Counted from the first letter of the stretch, positions 6,560-14,453 are shown. The stretch is DNA of 36,307 nt from Streptosporangium minutum (GCF_002149035.1 NZ_NGFP01000066.1:1-36307); one strand, 5' to 3'. Numbers and translations: made by a program. The notes: generated from the sequence alone by a model not told the origin.

Positions 6560-7149
6560 GAGCTGGCTGCTACAGGGAGAATGACTTCTGTGACGCGGGC
6601 CGTACCGGTAGAGGGCCGCATCACGTGCATGGTGATCGCATCGCCCGGCTTCACGTGCCGCCAGTGCTCGAAGGTCAGCGGTAGCAGTCTCACCGGCCCG
6701 CACTCCCCAGGCTTCAAGGGGGCGCGGCCCTCGACCCAGAGTATGGCGATGCTGAGCAGGGGTTCACCCTCGGGCGTGAGATGGCCGATGTCCCACATGG
6801 GCCGAAGCACTGCATCAGGAGGAGCGGGCCTGGGCCAGCCCCCCTCCTCTGCGCTCATCAGACAGAGCTCGGCGAGAACGGCACCGTTGCGAGCCTCGCT
6901 GCTCCGCCATCCGTACCAGTAGGCGTCCTTGGCAAGCCACAACAGGCGAGCGGTGTCGGCCAGCAGCTCCCAGAACTGGGGCGGCTGAGGATGTGCGTCG
7001 CCGATCTCTTCGAGAAGGAGAAGGGCCGTTTCCCAGTCGTCATGCTCCAGGTACTTCAGCACGTCGGCCACATCGACGCCAGTCTCAGTCTGGATGTCGG
7101 CGGGACAGAGCCGGGCGGCTTTCAGAAGCGGGGAATCCTGGAAGTCCAT
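6556..7149 (-). CDS. Hypothetical protein, possible immunity-type
   Basis: A 197-residue soluble protein from ATG 7149, with AAAAGGG as ribosome-binding site. The N-terminal half (about residues 1-100) is helical and Trp-rich (LEHDDWETALLLLEEIGDAH, FWELLADTARLLWLAKDAYW), of the kind seen in TPR-like or immunity proteins. The C-terminal half (about 130-190) is beta-rich and includes KPGDAITMHVMRPSTGTARV, reminiscent of the domain III barrel of EF-Tu-like proteins. No family is named with certainty. It neighbours a DUF6461-like gene, and the two upstream regions share a 160-bp repeat. Its stop codon lies inside an att-like repeat. Confidence 0.55.
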   Translation of the reverse strand: MDFQDSPLLKAARLCPADIQTETGVDVADVLKYLEHDDWETALLLLEEIGDAHPQPPQFWELLADTARLLWLAKDAYWYGWRSSEARNGAVLAELCLMSAEEGGWPRPAPPDAVLRPMWDIGHLTPEGEPLLSIAILWVEGRAPLKPGECGPVRLLPLTFEHWRHVKPGDAITMHVMRPSTGTARVTEVILPVAASS

Positions 7150-7150
7150 G

Positions 7151-7310
7151 GAGCCCTTTTCGTCCTCTCAGCCGGACAGTTCGGAAGCGGGTGATGTGGA
7201 GTTGCTTGGACTGGGCAGGATCGCCCGACGAGCTGTCCGGCGGCGGCCTGAGTGTTCACCTCTACCGGCCCACTCGCTCTGAGCTGCGGCTTCAGGATGG
7301 AGAAGGCTCA
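7151..7310. repeat. 160-bp direct repeat, copy A
   Basis: Positions 7151-7310 match 8019-8177 at about 80 percent by eye, with a continuous identical core GATGTGGAGTTGCTTGGACT and beyond. Copy A abuts the start codon of the minus-strand gene at 7149 and includes its ribosome-binding site. A plus-strand frame is open through both copies (WSCLDWAGSPD shared), but substitutions fall at all codon positions, so coding is not supported. Probably a duplicated 5' flank or a gene remnant. Confidence 0.6.
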
Positions 7311-7323
7311 CTATCGGCCAACG

Positions 7324-7896
7324 TTACGACTTGGTTGGTACTGGGACGACGCCCCACATGAACGTGGAGCTCTTCAGTAGATGCTCCGTCACGCTGATCC
7401 CGGTCAGGTTCTCGACGAGTAGGAAAGCCGGCCCTTCGTAGAGCGGGGGAAACGATGGGTAGAGCCTGTCGATCTCCGCCATCGCGTCCACGAGTTCGTC
7501 CGGGATCTCCGTCGGATGTTCGGTATCGACTCCGGAGCAGAATCGGATCTCGCCGTTCTCACACCAGTAGAAGTAGTCCATGCCCTTGATGGCGAGTGCG
7601 GCTTGGGAGACGAGGCGGGTGCCCTGGGAGAGTTCAGTGATCACGTCTTCGCAGGTGCCGAGCCAGTCAGGGTCGAAAACGAACGTCCAATCGCCGATGG
7701 AGGTGACGCCGAGAGGCTCCCCAGAACGTGGGTAGTGATCCGGGTCGTCGGGGAAGGGGCCCGGCGTGAAGTCCTCCCATCGACCGCCGAGGCGGGCAAC
7801 CACCTGCTCAGGCGTGGCACGGATGTAGATGAAGCTGTAGCACTCCTCGGAGTATTCGCCGCAGAGCCATGAGATATCGAGGGGCTGCATAGTCAT
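7324..7896 (-). CDS. DUF6461-like hypothetical protein
   Basis: A 190-residue protein from ATG 7896 (a second Met follows two codons later). The pattern is that of actinobacterial DUF6461 proteins: ISWLCGEYSEECYSFIYIRA near the N-terminus, a TPEQVVARLGG motif, then GDWTFVFDPDWLGT and YFYWCENGEIRFCS. Such proteins are often encoded near polymorphic toxins and are thought to be immunity-like; the molecular function is unknown. No toxin gene is visible in the window. No membrane segment or signal peptide. The family call is from recall of the pattern and should be treated as moderate. Confidence 0.6.
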   Translation of the reverse strand: MTMQPLDISWLCGEYSEECYSFIYIRATPEQVVARLGGRWEDFTPGPFPDDPDHYPRSGEPLGVTSIGDWTFVFDPDWLGTCEDVITELSQGTRLVSQAALAIKGMDYFYWCENGEIRFCSGVDTEHPTEIPDELVDAMAEIDRLYPSFPPLYEGPAFLLVENLTGISVTEHLLKSSTFMWGVVPVPTKS

Positions 7897-8018
7897 GTCG
7901 TCATGCTGCCAGCCGCCACCGACAGGCGCAGAACCCGGTCGTCACAGGATGATGGGGCTGGGCGCAATGCGGCGTGACGCACCTTGGCCAGCGTGAACTC
8001 AGGATTTTAGTGATCAGT

Positions 8019-8177
8019 GAGCTTTTTCATCTTCCCAGCCGGACAGCTCGGGAGCTGGTGATGTGGAGTTGCTTGGACTGGGCAGGATCGCCCGACGACC
8101 TGCCCAGCGGCGGCCTGAGTGCTCACCTCTATCAGTTCACCCACTCTGAGCTGCGACTTCAGGATGAAGAGGCTTCA
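8019..8177. repeat. 160-bp direct repeat, copy B
   Basis: Second copy of the repeat at 7151-7310, with one single-base indel near its left end. Here it is about 120 bp upstream of the gene starting at 7896 and is not joined to a coding region. On the minus strand the segment that carries the start region of the 7149 gene in copy A is followed by a short open frame, MKKLTDH. The gap 7897-8489 contains no other supported gene. Confidence 0.55.
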
Positions 8178-8396
8178 CGGTCTGATTGTGCCTGGCCACG
8201 GCGGTAATCCTCAGCTCAGGCACCTTATGATCCACAATTCCCCGAACGGCTTCCGTTCAGCTCGATCGATGTCGTACGCCTTCTTTAGTTCCCAGTGTCA
8301 GAGCGTCGACGGTTTTACAGCGGGCCGACGTTCCTGACCGCATCATGCCCCTGACCTCGGTGTACGACTCTCGCCCTCTCCCGACCAGGGAAGATC

Positions 8397-8414
8397 ATCC
8401 CGGATATATCACGC
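8397..8414 (+). repeat. Third phased ATCCCGG/ATCACGC pair
   Basis: ATCCCGG (8397-8403) and ATCACGC (8408-8414) are 11 bp apart within GAAGATCATCCCGG, very like GAAGATCATCCCGC at 1577-1590. It is a degenerate copy of the candidate arm site seen at both ends of the degraded element, placed here in its middle. This may mark the end of a nested or earlier insertion. Confidence 0.4.
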
Positions 8415-8489
8415 GAGGCATGGCGACCCGCTGGCACGATCTTGTCAGGGCCGGGCGGTAGCGTCATTGACGAGCTCACGAGGAAATGG

Positions 8490-9749
8490 ATGAACATGGC
8501 TGAGAGACCTCCAGTCAGCGAACATCGCAAGATCGGCCGTAAGATGGCGGCGCTCGCAGGAACTATGGGCAGTGAGATCGCAAAGTCCTTCCGGCAATCG
8601 GGCATCCCAGCCTACGACAAGGGATTTATCAGCGCGTTGGGGCAGCCGTTCGGGCGGTGGGACAGCGAAGCGGATGCTGTGCTTTGGTATCTGCTGCGAC
8701 TCTTCATTACTGGTGACCTGCTCCTTGGTCATATTCCGCTTGATGCAGGTCCTGGGCGCGACAAGGAACGGCGCCGCAATCAAGAGCTTCTCGACGAGCT
8801 ACTCTCCCCCCACGACATTCTTCTCTGCGTTGACCAGGAGCAGCAGGGTGCTGGCTACGATGGCCATGTTCATCTACACAAAGGATGGAAAGTCGAGCGG
8901 ATATGGTTTCACATCGAGAAGCAAGATAAACTCCGTTTCCAATACGACCTGGAAGCAGTTGGCCCGCTAGCCGAAGATGAAATCCTCCCACTGGAGATCG
9001 GTTACACGGACCCGACACGAACCTTCACACACCTAAGCGAGTACGGGGCGGTTGTTCGGTGGCCCTACGACAGCGACGGGTTGTACTTGCTAGTACTCCG
9101 AGAAGGAAGAGAGGCAGATCTTCAAGCAGTATTTGAGAAAGATTGGAAATCGATGCCCAAGGGCACCCATGTGCCCACAATTCACACGGCGTTGATGCTA
9201 TGGCTCTATAAAGTCCAGGTGAACCACTACACGCAAGTCCACGACGTCGAAATAGACGATATCAATGTCGCGACGATGGCAGCAGCCCTTGCCGTTCTGA
9301 GGGTTCCGATCGCAATGTTCATACACGTCACCGGCGAAGACATCGAGAGTCCCGACATTCGCATTCTTACCGAGGATCGTTGGATGAAGATTACCGGTAG
9401 AGGGATCACCGTTTACGCCAAGAACGTCTCACAAGAGGAGGACTGTGTAGAACCGTGGACTTTGATAACACAGGATTCCTCGATGCCATACGGCCGGCTA
9501 AGAACGAGGATAGAAATTGAGGTCGGCTCAAATGGGGCTATGATCGCGGTCCCTCCCCAGCGTGTCACAGAGCTTCTGCGTATCGCGAATGGATCCTACA
9601 GCGTGGAAGATATGCCCATGTTGCTTGGTGCGATGGACGCGCTGGAAACAAACGGGATAGGTATAGGCACCTATGCAAACTCTGGGAAGAGCCAGCGTTC
9701 AAGTAACAAGTCCGGCCCAGGCGCTAATGAAGACAGTGTGGGACAGTGA
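8490..9749 (+). CDS. Large hypothetical protein of unknown family
   Basis: ATG 8490 follows GAGGA at a 5-base spacing; the in-frame ATG 8496 is an alternative, and GTG 8442 is less likely. The product is about 419 residues, soluble, with no signal peptide. The N-terminus is basic and helical (RKIGRKMAALAGTMGSEIAK), followed by aromatic-rich alpha/beta sequence (LWYLLRLFITGDLLLGHIPL; HVHLHKGWKVERIWFHIEKQ). An Asp/Glu-rich middle (VHDVEIDDINVATMA) precedes a Ser/Gly/Asn-rich disordered tail. No catalytic motif is recognised. Codon use is visibly less GC-biased than in the neighbours (many ATA, GAA, AAA codons), which suggests a recent import. It stands alone, with 550 bp free of genes downstream. 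Confidence 0.6.
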   Translation: MNMAERPPVSEHRKIGRKMAALAGTMGSEIAKSFRQSGIPAYDKGFISALGQPFGRWDSEADAVLWYLLRLFITGDLLLGHIPLDAGPGRDKERRRNQELLDELLSPHDILLCVDQEQQGAGYDGHVHLHKGWKVERIWFHIEKQDKLRFQYDLEAVGPLAEDEILPLEIGYTDPTRTFTHLSEYGAVVRWPYDSDGLYLLVLREGREADLQAVFEKDWKSMPKGTHVPTIHTALMLWLYKVQVNHYTQVHDVEIDDINVATMAAALAVLRVPIAMFIHVTGEDIESPDIRILTEDRWMKITGRGITVYAKNVSQEEDCVEPWTLITQDSSMPYGRLRTRIEIEVGSNGAMIAVPPQRVTELLRIANGSYSVEDMPMLLGAMDALETNGIGIGTYANSGKSQRSSNKSGPGANEDSVGQ

Positions 9750-10309
9750 TCGAACCGCGCTGGCTAGCCTGACGCCCGCGAGGGTTCTGAGTCCGCGGTT
9801 AAGGCCGGTTGCACTGGCCCTACTCAACTCCTCATATCTCTCTTAAGAGGAACAGATGGTGGCCTAGAACCTGCGGAAGGTCACGCATGCAAGTCGAACT
9901 GGCCCCTGCGTCCGGTCATAGGCATCTTCGTGTGCCGAGAATGGCGACGGCGATCAGCCATGTAATCCGGTGATCCAGGGTGAGGAACGAGCCCTGGATC
10001 GTCGATCGCCCCCAACCATGTACGGCGACTGGCCACGACCTGGCGATCGTAAGGGCTGTATCTGTGCCGCGGCGTGGCAACCCGGGTCGGAGCATCCGGC
10101 TAGTACGGCGAGGCCGACGTGCGGGGCCCGGCCCGGTGTCCCGCCGCCGTCCGGGACCGGCCCCCAGGCCGCACGCCCGGATGGCGGGCGGGCGGAGGGC
10201 CGGGGGTACGGCGGCGCGCCGCGCCGCCGCTTGATCTCCATAAGAACAATTCGGCAGTGATCCGGGATGGGCTGCGCTCGATGTGTGAGCGGCTGGTAGA
10301 ACGCTGGAT
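9750..10309. other. Gene-poor stretch upstream of the XRE regulator, with GC-rich hairpin
   Basis: No convincing gene is seen. A 21-bp perfect palindrome with arms CGGCGGCGCG and CGCGCCGCCG occupies 10209-10229. Several long minus-strand frames cover this GC-rich DNA but continue antisense into the XRE gene and look like artefacts of composition. Promoters for the gene at 10310 should lie between 10230 and 10300, but none is clear. Confidence 0.35.
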
Positions 10310-11149
10310 GTGGAGGATCGACGGGATCGCCTGCGGGCGCTGGGTGAGTTGCTGCGTCGGCTGCGTAAGGATGCCGGGCTGACCGGCAAGGATCTGGCGT
10401 TGCGGGCTGGGGTGGCCCAGCCGACGATCTCTCGGATCGAGACGGGGCAGCTTCTTCCGGTCCCGGAGACGGTTGATCGGCTCGTCGAAGCACTGGGCCT
10501 GGATGACGCGGGCCGCGGGGAGTTGGACGCTCTGCTCGTACGGCTACGCGATGAGGTCTCCCGTCTCAAGGGTGGGCTGGCCGGCCGAGAGGCGGCCAAT
10601 GCTGCTCGGCTCCGTTCGGCTCGTCGGGTGGTGTCGTTTCAATCGGCAATGGTCCCGGCGTTGCTCCAGACGGCGGAGTATGCGCGGCTTGCCTTGGCTT
10701 TCGGCCGGGATGTCGATGAGGAAGATGCGGCCAAGGCTGCGGCGGTCCGGGTGGAGGGGCAAGCTGTCCTGTTCGAGTCGGGGCGTGAGTTCTCGTTCGT
10801 GCTGACGGAGGGGGCGGTTCGGACGTGGCCGGGGTCGCCGGCGTTGATGCGGGCGCAGCTTGATCGGCTGGTTCAGGTCTCGACGCTTCCCCATGTGGGA
10901 CTCGGGGTGGTGCCGTGGTCGACAGAGACGCCGGGGTTCCCGCTACACGGGTTCACGATCTATGACGGGTCGGTGAGCGTGGTGGAGAGCCTGACCGGTG
11001 ATCTCATGCTGAGCGAGCCGGGAGAGGTGGCCGCGCATGGGGAGACCTTCGAGGCGTTCGCGGCGGCTGCTGTGTACGGCGAGGGACTGCGGGATCTTCT
11101 GGGGCAGATCGGTGCCGACTATGAGGAGTTGGCCACCCGCCTGAGCTAA
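10310..11149 (+). CDS. XRE-family regulator with DUF5753 (Scr1-type antitoxin-like)
   Basis: A 279-residue protein from GTG 10310. An N-terminal Cro/C1 HTH is clear (LGELLRRLRKDAGLTGKDLA, LRAGVAQPTISRIETG; about residues 10-50). The remaining 180 residues are a DUF5753 domain (VVSFQSAMVPALLQTAEYAR; PHVGLGVVPWSTETPGFPLH; FTIYDGSVSVVESLTGDL). In Streptomyces such proteins usually pair with a small DUF397 partner; no DUF397 gene is seen here. Instead the next gene, 97 bp downstream, is an anti-sigma-like ATPase. Probable DNA-binding regulator of this accessory cluster. Length and domain order are typical. Confidence 0.85.
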   Translation: MEDRRDRLRALGELLRRLRKDAGLTGKDLALRAGVAQPTISRIETGQLLPVPETVDRLVEALGLDDAGRGELDALLVRLRDEVSRLKGGLAGREAANAARLRSARRVVSFQSAMVPALLQTAEYARLALAFGRDVDEEDAAKAAAVRVEGQAVLFESGREFSFVLTEGAVRTWPGSPALMRAQLDRLVQVSTLPHVGLGVVPWSTETPGFPLHGFTIYDGSVSVVESLTGDLMLSEPGEVAAHGETFEAFAAAAVYGEGLRDLLGQIGADYEELATRLS

Positions 11150-11151
11150 GT

Positions 11152-11167
11152 GACGTATTTATACGTC
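11152..11167. promoter_or_regulatory. Inverted repeat GACGTAT / ATACGTC
   Basis: A 7-bp perfect inverted repeat with a 2-bp centre lies just after the XRE stop codon and about 80 bp before the next start. Its AT-rich context and position between the regulator and the ATPase gene suggest an operator, possibly bound by the upstream XRE protein (inference). Confidence 0.4.
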
Positions 11168-11217
11168 GAATAGCTTGAGTGTCTTCTAAGGTCACTCATA
11201 CGCTGACGGCATGCATG

Positions 11218-11232
11218 TATAGTCCCCTAGAC
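11218..11232 (+). promoter_or_regulatory. TATAGT then CCCCTAGAC motif upstream of the ATPase gene
   Basis: A good -10-like TATAGT (11218-11223) is followed directly by CCCCTAGAC (11224-11232), 15 bp before the ATG at 11247. The related string CATAGCCCCCTAGAC occurs at 14492-14506, and GTCTAGGGG (its complement) plus GTCTAGAC at 12021-12036. The motif therefore appears upstream of three genes in this region and is a candidate shared operator. Confidence 0.45.
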
Positions 11233-11246
11233 ATCGGAGTTCCCCC

Positions 11247-11654
11247 ATGTCGCCGTCACGCGTCTCCCGCACCTTCCTCGGCTCCCCCGCCTCGATCACC
11301 GAAGCCCGCCGGTTCATCACCGTGTTTCTCCGCAACTGGCCATGCGTGGACGACGCCGAGCTCATCGTCAGTGAACTGGCCACGAACGCGGTCCGCCACT
11401 CCGACAGCGGCCGATTCGGGGGCCGCTTCACCGTCTCCATCGAGGCGGACAGAAGCCGGATGTGGCTCAGCGTCCTGGACGAGGGCGGTCCCCTCTCCCC
11501 TCGGGTGCTCCCGCCTCTCGCGAGCGGAGAGAACGGGCGGGGATTGGTGCTGGTCAACGAACTGGCGGCGGCCTGGGGAATCACCGGCGACGACAGAGGC
11601 CGCATCGTCTGGGCCGTCCTGGAGGCGCTTCCCGAAGCGGCGACACGTCGGTGA
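11247..11654 (+). CDS. Anti-sigma-factor-like ATP-binding protein (HATPase, RsbW type)
   Basis: A 135-residue single-domain GHKL ATPase. The N box is clear (AELIVSELATNAVRHSDSGR, about residues 37-56), as is the G1/G2 region (LSVLDEGGPLSPRVLPPLAS, then GENGRGLVLVNELAAAWGIT). Length and organisation match Streptomyces RsbW/SpoIIAB-like regulators that bind ATP and sequester a sigma factor or partner. No sigma or anti-anti-sigma gene of the usual kind is adjacent; the target may be encoded elsewhere. The next gene begins within its stop codon, indicating translational coupling. Confidence 0.85.
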   Translation: MSPSRVSRTFLGSPASITEARRFITVFLRNWPCVDDAELIVSELATNAVRHSDSGRFGGRFTVSIEADRSRMWLSVLDEGGPLSPRVLPPLASGENGRGLVLVNELAAAWGITGDDRGRIVWAVLEALPEAATRR

Positions 11655-11920
11655 GCTGCATAGCCCCTCACGTGGCACCGCTCCAGGCGACCCATGAACG
11701 GCTGACCTGGCTGAACCCGCGCGACGACGACCGCTACCGGCTGGTCGCCTGGACCTGCGACTGCCGGGCGGTCGTCTACGAGCTGCGCAGTTCGGGCGGG
11801 GTCTTCTTCGTCCACCGGATCGTCCAGGGCAGGCCGCGCACCATTACCGAGACCGGCCGGACTCGCGCGGCCGAAGCGCACAAACTTTGGATGGCCATCC
11901 TGCTGGGCCAGGCGCGATGA
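11651..11920 (+). CDS. Small hypothetical protein with a CxC motif, coupled to the ATPase
   Basis: An 89-residue protein from GTG 11651, overlapping the ATPase stop (GTGA overlap), so the start is set by coupling. Middle residues read DDDRYRLVAWTCDCRAVVYE, with a Cys-x-Cys followed by beta-rich sequence (SGGVFFVHRIVQGRPRTITE) and a C-terminal helix (AAEAHKLWMAILLGQAR). The CxC could bind metal or be redox-active, but there is no second Cys pair. No family recognised. It probably works with the XRE regulator or the ATPase. Confidence 0.65.
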   Translation: MSCIAPHVAPLQATHERLTWLNPRDDDRYRLVAWTCDCRAVVYELRSSGGVFFVHRIVQGRPRTITETGRTRAAEAHKLWMAILLGQAR

Positions 11921-12020
11921 CGAGAGGCGTACCGCGACGGCGCTCGGCGATCCGCGCAGTTCACCCGAAAACCGGCGAACCACTCACATCCATACCGTCA
12001 AGGGGGATAGACGACATTTC

Positions 12021-12036
12021 GTCTAGGGGTCTAGAC
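12021..12036. promoter_or_regulatory. GTCTAGGGG plus GTCTAGAC palindrome upstream of the HTH gene
   Basis: GTCTAGGGG (12021-12029) overlaps the perfect palindrome GTCTAGAC (12029-12036), 30 bp before the GTG start at 12067. GTCTAGAC-type palindromes are typical operators of GntR-like and related regulators; identity of the binding protein is unknown. Confidence 0.5.
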
Positions 12037-12066
12037 TCGGTTGAGCACCACCGAGGGAGAACCACC

Positions 12067-12906
12067 GTGCCATCGAGTGACCTTGAGCGGATCGCCGCCA
12101 TCGACAACCCGTACGTGTTGATCCGAGCCGCCACCGAACGGCTCAGCGCCGCACAACAGGAGGTCACCGAGCTGGCCCGGATGCGTCGACGCGTCATCCA
12201 GGAGCTGCACGCCCAAGGTATCTCCTACGCGCAGATCGCCGAACAGGCCGGCCTGTCACGCGGGCGTATCCACCAGATCAAGCACACCGGCCCCGCCCCC
12301 GAGGGCGCCTTCCTCGGCACCGGCACGATCACCCTGGCCACCCCGCTCAAGCGCGAGGCCAACAACGCCCGGCCCGTGGTCGCCATGGAAGACGTCACCG
12401 CCGCCAAGCGCCTGGAAGACCTGGCCCGCGGCTTCGACCTGGCGCTCAACCTCGAACACGTCCCGCTCGGCGGCGAGATCGACCTGAACCGGCCCAACCT
12501 CATCATCATCTGCGGGCCGAAGCTGTCGCCGGTCATGGGCGCGCTGTATGAATCCGACCCGGTCCTGGAGTGGATCAAGGACGGTGCGTGGACCCTGCGA
12601 GACCGCCGCACGGGGGACAGCTACCGCTCGGGCGAGGACTCCGACCCGGCGCGCCCGGTCGACTACGCCTACCTCGGGCGACTGGCCCGCCCCGACGGCA
12701 ACGGCAACCTTCTGGTCTTCACCGGCATCCACCCCCAAGGCACCCTCGGCGTGGTCGATCTGCTCACCTCCGAGATCGCCACCCTGTGGGGGCAGGTCGG
12801 CGAAAACCGCTTTTCCACCGTGGTGGGGGTGGAATACGACCCGGCGACCGGGGAACCGGTCAGAGCGGAACTGGCCAGCCCGCTCTACCGGCACGAGGAG
12901 ACCTGA
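12067..12906 (+). CDS. HTH protein with an uncharacterised C-terminal domain
   Basis: The start is GTG 12067, preceded by GAGGGAG; upstream frame extensions lack a ribosome-binding site. The product is 279 residues. About residues 20-75 form a sigma-4-like HTH (MRRRVIQELHAQGISYAQIA, EQAGLSRGRIHQIKH). The C-terminal 170 residues are a separate alpha/beta domain with a hydrophobic strand and glycine turn (RPNLIIICGPKLSPVMGALY), a DYAYLGRLARPDGNGN motif and LLVFTGIHPQGTLGVVDLLT. I know this pattern from actinobacterial proteins but cannot name the fold. The next gene, a PP2C-like protein, starts 5 bp after the stop, so the two form a pair. Confidence 0.7.
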   Translation: MPSSDLERIAAIDNPYVLIRAATERLSAAQQEVTELARMRRRVIQELHAQGISYAQIAEQAGLSRGRIHQIKHTGPAPEGAFLGTGTITLATPLKREANNARPVVAMEDVTAAKRLEDLARGFDLALNLEHVPLGGEIDLNRPNLIIICGPKLSPVMGALYESDPVLEWIKDGAWTLRDRRTGDSYRSGEDSDPARPVDYAYLGRLARPDGNGNLLVFTGIHPQGTLGVVDLLTSEIATLWGQVGENRFSTVVGVEYDPATGEPVRAELASPLYRHEET

Positions 12907-12911
12907 CCCCG

Positions 12912-13730
12912 ATGCGCGTCACCTTCGCCACCGAAGCGGCCCCCGGCCGTCCGAATGAGGACTTCGTCGGCGCCACCCCGGACGCGCTCGTCCTGCTCGA
13001 CGGCGCCGGCACCCCGCCCGGCTCGGAATCCGGCTGCGTTCACGGTGTCGCCTGGTACGCGCGCTCCCTCGGCTCCACCCTCATCGCCGGCCTGGCCCAG
13101 GACGGCAAGCCGTTGACGGAGATCCTGGCCGAGGGCATCAAGGCCGTGGCCTCCCTGCACGACTTCGTCTGCGACCTGACCCATCCCGGCTCGCCCTCGG
13201 CCACCGTGGTCATGCTCCGCCGTACGGCCGACGCCCTCGACTTCCTCGTCCTGGCCGACTCCGTCCTCATCCTCGACGTGATCGGTACGGCGGAGCCGAT
13301 GGTCATCTGCGACGACCGGGAGGCCCAGGTCGGCGCGACCTACCGGACGGCCATGGACGCGCTCGCCTCCGGCAGCCCCGGGCACGTCTCAGCCCATCGG
13401 GCGTATGTGGAGACCCTGCGCGATCACCGCAACCGCGACGGCGGGTTCTGGGTCGCCGCCGTCGACCCCCTCGCCGCCGAACAGGCCCTCACCGGCACCG
13501 TCCCCACCGACCGCGTGCGCGCCGCCGCGCTGCTCAGCGACGGAGCCTCCCGCCTCGTCGACCGCTTCGCCCTGGCCACCTGGCGCCAAGCCCTCGACCT
13601 GCTCGACGACTCCGGCCCCGAAGAGCTGATCCGTCAGGTGCGGGAGGCTGAGCACAGCGATCCGGACGGCTCTCAGTGGCCCCGCGGGAAGGCGTTCGAC
13701 GACGCCACGGCCGCCCATTGCCGCATCTGA
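12912..13730 (+). CDS. PP2C-like protein phosphatase
   Basis: A 272-residue protein from ATG 12912. It shows divergent PP2C-family features: GRPNEDFVGATPDALVLLDG at the N-terminus (the NxD motif of metal site 1 and the beta-strand Asp-Gly), SPSATVVMLRRTADALDFLV and LADSVLILDV in the middle, and AALLSDGASRLVDRFALATW near the end (the SDG motif). Such enzymes are Mg/Mn-dependent Ser/Thr phosphatases; the visible Asp residues suggest it could be active. No kinase gene is present. It is co-transcribed with the HTH protein ending 5 bp upstream, suggesting a two-gene signalling unit. Confidence 0.75.
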   Translation: MRVTFATEAAPGRPNEDFVGATPDALVLLDGAGTPPGSESGCVHGVAWYARSLGSTLIAGLAQDGKPLTEILAEGIKAVASLHDFVCDLTHPGSPSATVVMLRRTADALDFLVLADSVLILDVIGTAEPMVICDDREAQVGATYRTAMDALASGSPGHVSAHRAYVETLRDHRNRDGGFWVAAVDPLAAEQALTGTVPTDRVRAAALLSDGASRLVDRFALATWRQALDLLDDSGPEELIRQVREAEHSDPDGSQWPRGKAFDDATAAHCRI

Positions 13731-13733
13731 CCC

Positions 13734-14369
13734 CTACTCCACCCACCACCAGCCGTCCCCGAGGTCATGAACAGGACCACCCACAGAGCCAGCGGAGGTC
13801 TGGAGCGACGTTTTGGAAACCGGCAGGTAGGCGATCCCTGCTCCGGACTCCCCGCGCCATTGGTCTAGAACCACGGGGAGATAGATAGCATCGCCCTGCT
13901 TCTGAACCTCACCATCTACCGACAGGTACCTCATCCACCACGGCACGACCAGTGGCCGATGATTTTCATGAGCGATGGCGAGCTGGGCAAACGTGTCTCG
14001 ATGTAGCGCGAAGAAGCTCTCCACGTAGAGGGCGTTCCAATTCGTCGTCCAGACGACAGCCCAGGTGATCGCTATAGCGACCGATGCGGCAACGCACCGG
14101 CCGTACGCCTTCCTCGATAAGTAGGACATCACTGCCTTTACGGACTGAACGATCGCCCACAGCCAGACCACCAGGATCGCCATCCAGCTGAGAGGCAAGT
14201 TCACCCTGGTCGCCGGGATCCAGAGGACTTCAAGGCCGACCAACAAGGCCCACGCGAACAGCGCAAGCACAGACGGGCGCCTGATCCACCTCGGCGATCC
14301 CTTGAGAGAAGAAGCTGTCACACTCGCAGTTTCATTGAGCTGGCAAGCGAAGGCCGCCCCCCACCGCAC
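13734..14369 (-). CDS. Membrane protein with C-terminal extracytoplasmic region
   Basis: A 211-residue protein; GTG 14369 is the only upstream start in frame, and a GTG about 17 codons inside is an alternative. Three or four hydrophobic helices are visible: LALFAWALLVGLEVLWIPA (about 34-52), WMAILVVWLWAIVQSV (62-77) and CVAASVAIAITWAVVW (92-107). A soluble C-terminal half rich in Trp and Gly follows (RPLVVPWWMRYLSVDGEVQK; HDLGDGWWWVE). It converges on the PP2C-like gene with only 3 bp between the stops. No family recognised. Confidence 0.65.
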   Translation of the reverse strand: MRWGAAFACQLNETASVTASSLKGSPRWIRRPSVLALFAWALLVGLEVLWIPATRVNLPLSWMAILVVWLWAIVQSVKAVMSYLSRKAYGRCVAASVAIAITWAVVWTTNWNALYVESFFALHRDTFAQLAIAHENHRPLVVPWWMRYLSVDGEVQKQGDAIYLPVVLDQWRGESGAGIAYLPVSKTSLQTSAGSVGGPVHDLGDGWWWVE

Positions 14370-14453
14370 ATAACGACATTATCTTCACATTTCCTCCACA
14401 AAGCCTCTTTGTTTCGCTCATCTAAAGCATTTTTACTTCATCGCGTTTACCCT

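Noticed and set aside
9916-10599. Long minus-strand frames over the region upstream of and into the XRE gene
   Set aside because: Arg/Ser/Pro-rich composition typical of GC-rich antisense; overlaps the clearly coding HTH domain.
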